DNA of 64,000 bases, taken from the NCBI GenBank assembly GCA_026545765.1, contig JAIFAC010000227.1, positions 62,001-126,000 of the forward strand, written 5' to 3'. Made by a program: the position numbers and the translations under genes. This document shows, one piece after another, positions 58,889 to 64,000 of the stretch (positions are counted from its first letter, which is position 1; the number at the start of each line of letters is the position of its first letter). Below the pieces are notes generated by a model. The model saw only the letters and a list, made by a program, of their open reading frames with translations, searched no databases and was not told the origin of the DNA. The DNA comes from Plantago major (taxonomy: Eukaryota > Streptophyta > Magnoliopsida > Lamiales > Plantaginaceae).

Positions 58889-59845
58889 GAATCTGACTCC
58901 ACCAAGATGTTTTGCAAATGTTTTTTCTTGAAAATCTCCAGACCAAAACAGATAGCTTCCAGCTCAGCTTCAAGAGCTGAAGCTTTCCCTAGGAATTTGT
59001 AAAAAGCTAGGATCATCCTCCCTTCTTCATCTCTAACTTCACCTCCAACTGCAGCCAGCTTAGAGCTTGTGATACATGCCCCATCATTATTTAATTTTAT
59101 CGACTGCGGAGGTCTGGACCATCACACTTCCTTTATAATCTTGATTTCTCAGGAGTCACGATAAGATTCAAGATTTCTACGATTGATAAATCCCCCTTCC
59201 ATTTAGAGCGGCTTAGGGACTTGGCTTGAGACATAACCTGTAAGTATTTCAAAATCTGAAAGATTATGTTCTCCCCTGCAATCTTTACATTGTTGTACTT
59301 AGCTTGGTTCCTAGCTAGCCAGAGAAACCTACAGATCAACATTGGGATGATGGTCCTTATATGCCCAGAGCAAACAAAGTCAGAGGAAAATTTCCAAGCT
59401 TTGTACCTTGTAAACATGGTATGAGTGGCTCTGCAAAACCGCAAGAGGGGCGAGAACCAGTTCCATACCTTCCTTACTTGAGGTTGCTTAGTAGGACATG
59501 CTCGATAGTCTCACCTTGTTGCAACATTGACATTTTGAGGCTAGGCAAATTCCTTTCTCCCTTAGCCTAGTCTCGACGGCAACCAACCTTGGCGGTCTTC
59601 CAGTGAAGATAGAGATGGTAAGGGACATCCTTTTCATCCAAAAGCTAGCTAAAGTTGGGGTAAGGGGACCATGGATCCTTATCAGCTCCCAGGCACTTTA
59701 AAGTGAAATAACCATCTTGCGATGGTTTCCAGATGCTCACTGCCTTACAATCACTTCTCACATGAAGGTTCATAATTTTGAAAGCATTCAAGCTGGACAA
59801 GAGTGAGCAACTTGTTCGATCCACACCATCCACCTAAAAATCTTC
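58889..59845 (-). pseudogene. LINE fragment: RT zinc-binding region to RNase H N-terminal half
   Basis: On the minus strand 59833-59645 reads DGVDRTSCSLLSSL...WKPSQDGYFTLK, like the zinc-binding region that follows RT in plant LINEs (W-x-PS-x-G-x-F-S-x-K). Then 59444-59133 gives IIPMLICRFLWLARNQAKYNN, the linker before RNase H, and 59105-58889 gives RPPQSIKLNNDGACI, EGRMILAFYKF, ALEAELEAICFGL and ESDS. The domain resumes at 7310. The RT itself is absent, so this LINE copy was 5'-truncated, near where the fold-back element begins. Confidence 0.78.
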
Positions 59846-59854
59846 CACATTTAA

Positions 59855-61318
59855 GAGAAAATTTTATTTTACACTAATAACTATTTCGTTAATTTGAAGT
59901 TACACTTAAACCTTTTTTTTCTTTGATTCGACACCAAAATCTTTTTTAAAATTTTGGCATAACACAAAGGTTTTGACGGTGTTAAGTGTCCGCTAGTCAT
60001 ATTTTCAAGTTACACCGAAATCTTTTCAAAAACTTCCACTCGCTACCAAAACCTTTTCCTATAATGTCAATTTACACCAATTTACATGGCTTATGGTTAA
60101 GTTTGTATGATATAGAACATGGTTGTTTTTGTGGTAATGAGGGTCATTGGGGTAAATGATGAGTCTGTGTTCTTTTTCTATTGTGATTTGTACGTGCATG
60201 TAACATTAGAGAGGAAAAAAAATCTATGTCACATGAAATTACTTATGAGTTAATTATGACTGTGTCACAAACATTGTAGATACAAAAATCAAACAACTCT
60301 CTTTAAATGTACATGTGGTTACATTAATAATGCCATGTTCATGTACCAATTCACTCGTTCAAAGAAAAAAACAAACAAACTTAACTAAGAAAACATTATT
60401 ATCATCATCTTTATCTCAAAATTTATACCTCTTGTCCCTAAATCCAATAAATACTCCTGAAAAAATAACTATTGTAAGGCAAAATTCTCATCTTTTTTTT
60501 TTTTGTGTGTGTCAAATTTCAAGTATTACTTATTCAATATCATTCATAGTTTACTTTAATTTTCATCTTCAACAATTTCATCACATCATTTCATAGTTTG
60601 ATCACCAAGTTAAAAATGATAAACGCAGTCTGTTGGGGGAAAAAGCTACGCATTGAATACGTAATACTTGAAGTTTGACACCAAAAAAAAAAATATTGCC
60701 TTAATTACAATAGTTATTTTCTTCAGGAGTATTTATTGGATTTAGGGACCAGATGTATACATTTTGAGATAAAGATGAGGATAATAATGTTTTCTTAGTT
60801 AAGTTTTTTTTTCTTTGAGCAGTGAATTGGTACATGAACATGACATTAAAATTAATGTAACCATATGTACATTTAAAGAGAGTTGTTTGATTTTGTATCT
60901 ACAATGTTTGTGGCTGGTCATAACTCATAAGTAATTTCATGTGACTTATTTTCTTTTTCCTCTCTAATGTTACATGCGCAAATTATAGAATGAAAAACAA
61001 GACTCATCATTTTACCCGCTCTCCACAATGACCCTCATTACCACAAAAACAACCATTTGCAATAGCATACAAACTTAATCATAAGCCATGTAAATTGGTG
61101 TAAATTGACATTACAGGAAAAGGTTTTGGTAGAGTGGAAGTTTTTGAAAAGATTTCGATGTAACTTGAAAATATGACTAACGAACACTTAACACCGTCAA
61201 AACTTTTGTGTTATGTCAAAATTTTAAAAAAGGTTTTGATGTCGAATCAAAGAAAAAAAAGGTTTAAGTGTAACTTCAAATTAACGAAATAGTTCTTAGT
61301 GTAAAATAAAATTTTCTC
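59855..61318. mobile_element. Fold-back Mutator-like element with ~630-bp arms
   Basis: It starts GAGAAAATTTTATTTTACAC and ends with its complement at 61318. The two halves (59855-60484 and 60691-61318) are inverted copies along nearly their full length, with a 206-bp centre. Flanks are CACATTTAA (59846-59854) and TACATTTAA (61319-61327), a 9-bp duplication with one mismatch, the size made by Mutator transposases. No transposase; the ORF at 60315-60596 is chance. Confidence 0.85.
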
Positions 61319-61738
61319 TACATTTAAACATCATAAGTAATTACTAAGAAACCTTATAGAAACTAAATGAATTATTATTTACAGTCATGATAGTTTCGCT
61401 TTAGCAGACGTTACCACGTGTTTGGCTGTCAACTCGAGTTGAGTTTTACAAAATTTTCATGTTTGTTTATCAACTCTACATTATATTGTTGAAATTAATT
61501 ACTATTCATTAACTCTAAAACTCAAATATAGTACAAAACCTTATAAAAGTCACAATTAAATACCAACCACAAATCTTAAAAATCAACACCAATTTAGATG
61601 CAATTCATCAACTATGAATTTCAATATAATATAAAATAGTATTCACATTGCCATTTTATAACACTTAGCATGGATAATTAGTATTCACATTGCCAGTTTA
61701 CAAGACTGATATGGATGATCAATATTCATTTATCATAT
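61319..61738. other. AT-rich intergenic DNA upstream of the tRNA gene
   Basis: No coding sequence. A 41-bp direct repeat beginning GTATTCACATTGCCA occurs at 61640 and 61680. A CAA-type motif (GATCAATATTC) about 20 bases upstream of the tRNA is of a kind seen near plant tRNA starts. Confidence 0.5.
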
Positions 61739-61811
61739 GGGGGTGTAGCTCATATGGTAGAGCGCTCGCTTCGCATGCGAGAGGCACGGGGTTCGATTCC
61801 CCGCACCTCCA
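61739..61811 (+). tRNA. tRNA-Ala (anticodon CGC)
   Basis: 73 bases folding into a full cloverleaf: acceptor GGGGGTG with CACCTCC, D-stem GCTC/GAGC, anticodon stem CTCGC/GCGAG around TTCGCAT (CGC at 34-36), T-stem CGGGG/CCCCG with TTCGATT, discriminator A. The third acceptor pair is G-U, the main identity element for alanyl-tRNA synthetase. No intron. CCA is not encoded, as usual in eukaryotic nuclei. A- and B-box sequences are internal (TAGCTCATATGG and GGTTCGATTCC). It decodes GCG alanine codons. Confidence 0.95.
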
Positions 61812-62035
61812 TTTTTTCCTGTAATTTGTAGTATTAACATTTTCCTCTCTTTGAACTTTTTTTTTTTTTTTTTTTGAGTCACTCTGTTTGAACTTAAACA
61901 AGTTGATAACTAATGACGTATTTGTAACATTTCCCTCTCCATTTTTTCCCTGTAATTTGTAGTATTAACATTTTCCTCTGTTTGAACTTAAACAAGCTGA
62001 TAATTACTAATGACCTATTTGTAACATTTTCCTCT
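61808..62035 (+). repeat. Tandem duplication of the tRNA 3' flank
   Basis: About 45 bases from the last tRNA bases onward (CTCCATTTTTTCC, then TGTAATTTGTAGTATTAACA) recur at 61936-61980, and TTGAACTTAAACAAG...TGATAA...TATTTGTAACATTT recurs after each. The period is about 130 bp in the first copy, which has gained a run of about 20 T at 61859-61876. Confidence 0.8.
61812..61817 (+). terminator. RNA polymerase III terminator
   Basis: TTTTTT immediately follows the discriminator base; a run of at least four T ends polymerase III transcription. Confidence 0.8.
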
Positions 62036-62221
62036 GCTTTAACGACATTCATGTAGATTAAGGCCTAAATTAACATAAAAACACTGTGATTGATGCTTAT
62101 TAGTATTTCACATAACATAATGTATGACAATAGTTTGAATTAATTGACTATCATGATGATGACAGAATTGGTTCAGATTCAGACTTGTCTAGGTTATTTA
62201 GGCTCTGTTATTTTCAACTTC

Positions 62222-62330
62222 ATTCGATTCGATTCGATTCCATTCGATTCGATTCGATTCCATTGATTCGATTCGATTCGATTCATTTCGTCTTGATTCG
62301 GCTCGTCTTGATTCGATTCGATTCATTAAA
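62222..62330. repeat. (ATTCG)n degenerate microsatellite, with TTG and AAT runs after it
   Basis: ATTCG units broken by occasional CATTCG and TGATTCG variants. Directly followed by (TTG)n at 62338-62368 and (AAT)n/(ATT)n at 62369-62405. The complementary tract is at 63105-63226, so the two could pair as a long hairpin. Confidence 0.9.
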
Positions 62331-62369
62331 TTCATATTATTGTTGTTGTTGTTGTTGTTGTTGTTGTTA

Positions 62370-62402
<33 letters not shown>

Positions 62403-62673
62403 ATATTATTTTATAATTTATTTACACACCCGATCTTTTGTACGAGGAAAATAAGAAAATTTATCCAATTGAGTTATTTTCAACTTTTTTTCTTTCTTTC
62501 TTTTTAATACGACTTTTAGTAGATCAATGAAATAAAGAGTATAGTTACAATTTGAACTAACAAAACAAAAAATCTACATGTTCAAAAACTCCAAAACAAG
62601 TTAAACTAAACCAAAAATCGGACCAAACTTTATAAAAATAATATTATATATCACAAATATTGAAAAATGGCAT

Positions 62674-62943
62674 TTATTCCTCTGTATTATCTTCCTCGGG
62701 CTCTATATTGCCTGGAATAGAGCGCCAAATTCTCAATGTCATCGCCTTGCGCACCATGTTCATCGTTTCTTTCCTTGTCGGGTTCAATAAATCATTATCC
62801 ACTCCACCTTGGACATTGATATCATGTTGCAAAACTGGTATTTCAAGTTTACATCGCATAAAATTATGCGAGTGAAGGTAGCAACAATCACGTATATTTG
62901 ATATGTGTCTTCCATTTGAGGCATCGTATAAAGTACCTTCCAC
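62674..62943 (-). CDS. Hypothetical 89-residue reading inside the TTA-flanked element
   Basis: Starts MEGTLYDASNGRHISN and contains CCYLHSHNFMRCKLEIP and DNDLLNPTRKETMNMVRKAMTLRIW, ending in acidic residues. Composition looks protein-like rather than random (mixed hydrophobic and charged, few low-complexity runs). Its position suggests the last exon of a transposase or a captured gene fragment. I do not recognise the family. Confidence 0.3.
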   Translation of the reverse strand: MEGTLYDASNGRHISNIRDCCYLHSHNFMRCKLEIPVLQHDINVQGGVDNDLLNPTRKETMNMVRKAMTLRIWRSIPGNIEPEEDNTEE

Positions 62944-63254
62944 GCGGTTGGTTTTGAAGTTTGTTATACAATAATAAATAAAAATGTAAAATGACAGAAA
63001 AAAGAGTAGGAAAAATGTGAGAAAGATGACAAAAATAATATATTTTTTTAATTGTGATTATATATACCATCATATAATTGTTATTATTATTACACAATAA
63101 TTTCTTGATTCGATTCGATTCGATTAGTTTGATTTTAGTTGATTCGATTCGATTGATTCGATTCCATTCGATTCGATTCAATTGATTCGATTCGATTCGA
63201 TTCCATTCGATTCGATTCGATTCGATAAATTTGATTTGAAAATAACGAGCCTTA

Positions 63255-64000
63255 GTCAAATCATATTAATGCGAATATTACCATGTCATTACCAAAAAAA
63301 AAAAAGAATATTACCATGTCCATGCTATTTGCCAGAACGTAATGTATGACAATAACATTTTCATTGGTTAATTTCCCAGAAATTGATTTGGCAGAAAGTA
63401 ATGTACGGTGATGATTAACTGGATAATAACATAATTGATTCAGATATTTTTGGGGGTTATTTAGTCCAAATCAAATTAATGAGGATTTTGATCGACAACA
63501 GCAAAGGTTGCTTGTAAATATGTTTTATACGATCTAGTGAAAATGTTGCTGATAGATGTCGTGTGGATTTAAATTTGTTTGCATTTATGATTATGCTATT
63601 CTATTTGTAACGGTGTAGATGTCGTGTGTATTTAAATTTATGTTATAAACTGTGTAAATTTTAGGTGAAAAGTTAAAGTAATGATATAATATAAAAAATG
63701 TAGGGAGAAATGTCTTTTAAGTTGCAAAATGTGTAATTTAAGTATAAAGTTGTGATTGTTTTTGTTTGGTATGTGGTAGTTTTCTTGAGTAAGTCTCGGT
63801 TTTATAGAGGCCCAAAAAGAATGACAACATTCTGATTATATCAAAAAAACATTAGAGGTTTTGCTAAGAATATCGGTGATATACATATACATAAAAATGA
63901 TGTAAAATATTCACTCGTAAAACATTACTGATATTGTTTAAAGTATTATATATACTTAAGAATATTGATCCGTCTCTCAGGTCTTTCACTAATACATTTA
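63255..64000. other. AT-rich intergenic DNA, no gene seen
   Basis: No open frame of note on either strand and no repeat ends recognised. Confidence 0.6.

Larger units (their letters stand above)
62201..63251. mobile_element. DNA transposon with TTA duplications, PIF/Harbinger-like
   Basis: Left end GGCTCTGTTATTTTCAA and right end TTGAAAATAACGAGCC are inverted (one base difference), flanked by TTA at 62198-62200 and 63252-63254. TTA/TAA duplications with GG...CC ends fit PIF/Harbinger or Tourist-type elements. Next to each end is a long (ATTCG)n tract in inverted orientation (62222-62330 and 63105-63226). The centre is AT-rich with one short reading. Family assignment is moderate. Confidence 0.65.

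Noticed and set aside
60315..60596. 93-codon ORF inside the fold-back element
   Set aside because: It spans one arm and the loop, is of low complexity and has no counterpart in the other arm.
62222..62330. (ATTCG)n tract as a CRISPR-like array
   Set aside because: Units are five bases with no spacers; it is a microsatellite in a plant genome. The 141-bp array at 47190 also lacks unique spacers.

Overview
The window is nuclear DNA of a flowering plant, probably a eudicot. It carries plant-type Ty1/copia, Gypsy, CACTA, Mutator-like, LINE and SINE sequences, initiator-Met-tRNA primer sites and a eukaryotic tRNA gene. It is almost wholly a nest of transposable elements. The only ordinary host gene I can support is tRNA-Ala(CGC) at 61739-61811. 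Species cannot be named from the sequence.

Left flank (1-7310): a Gypsy element on the minus strand runs off the window (gag 1-1664, primer site, LTR 1716-2604). It sits beside the end of a CACTA element (to 3474) that carries a Stowaway-like MITE (2739-2984). Then come a Mutator-like inverted-repeat element with a GRF-type zinc-finger fragment (3475 to about 5090), a tRNA-derived SINE with a perfect 16-bp target-site duplication (5107-5277), and the 3' part of a LINE whose RNase H domain is cut at 7310.

Core (7311-58888): one Sirevirus-like copia element (copia A, minus strand; LTRs 7311-8925 and 57319-58888) is inserted in the LINE RNase H exon. The 5-bp duplication GAATC flanks it, and the LINE reading resumes at 58889. 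Three elements inserted later into copia A: copia C (9622-25529, plus strand, duplication TCCAG), copia B (29296-43422, plus strand, duplication GTTAC) and a CACTA transposon (45565-52933, duplication GCT). Copia A, B and C belong to one family. Each has gag, protease, integrase, RT and RNase H, then a spacer with a TATA box, then a long third gene (ORF3). ORF3 has short introns between exons whose lengths are all multiples of three, a conserved hydrophobic-acidic motif resembling a SUMO-interacting motif, coiled-coil and basic segments, and a conserved C-terminal module. ORF3 is the best candidate for something undescribed. Copia B lacks the RT core through an exact in-frame 603-bp deletion; copia A lacks about 1.45 kb of gag.

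Right flank (58889-64000): the upstream half of the LINE fragment, a fold-back Mutator-like element with arms of about 630 bp (59855-61318), tRNA-Ala(CGC), short tandem duplications, and a 1.05-kb element with TTA duplications and inverted (ATTCG)n tracts (62201-63251), followed by AT-rich DNA.

A caution applies to every broken ORF. In patches of the copia family, CAG and CTG are systematically replaced by strings containing CG (CG, CGG, CGA, ACG, GCG) between otherwise near-identical copies. This is opposite to methyl-cytosine decay and looks like a consensus or base-calling error at CHG-methylated sites. Many frameshifts called here as pseudogene damage may therefore be sequencing artefacts.
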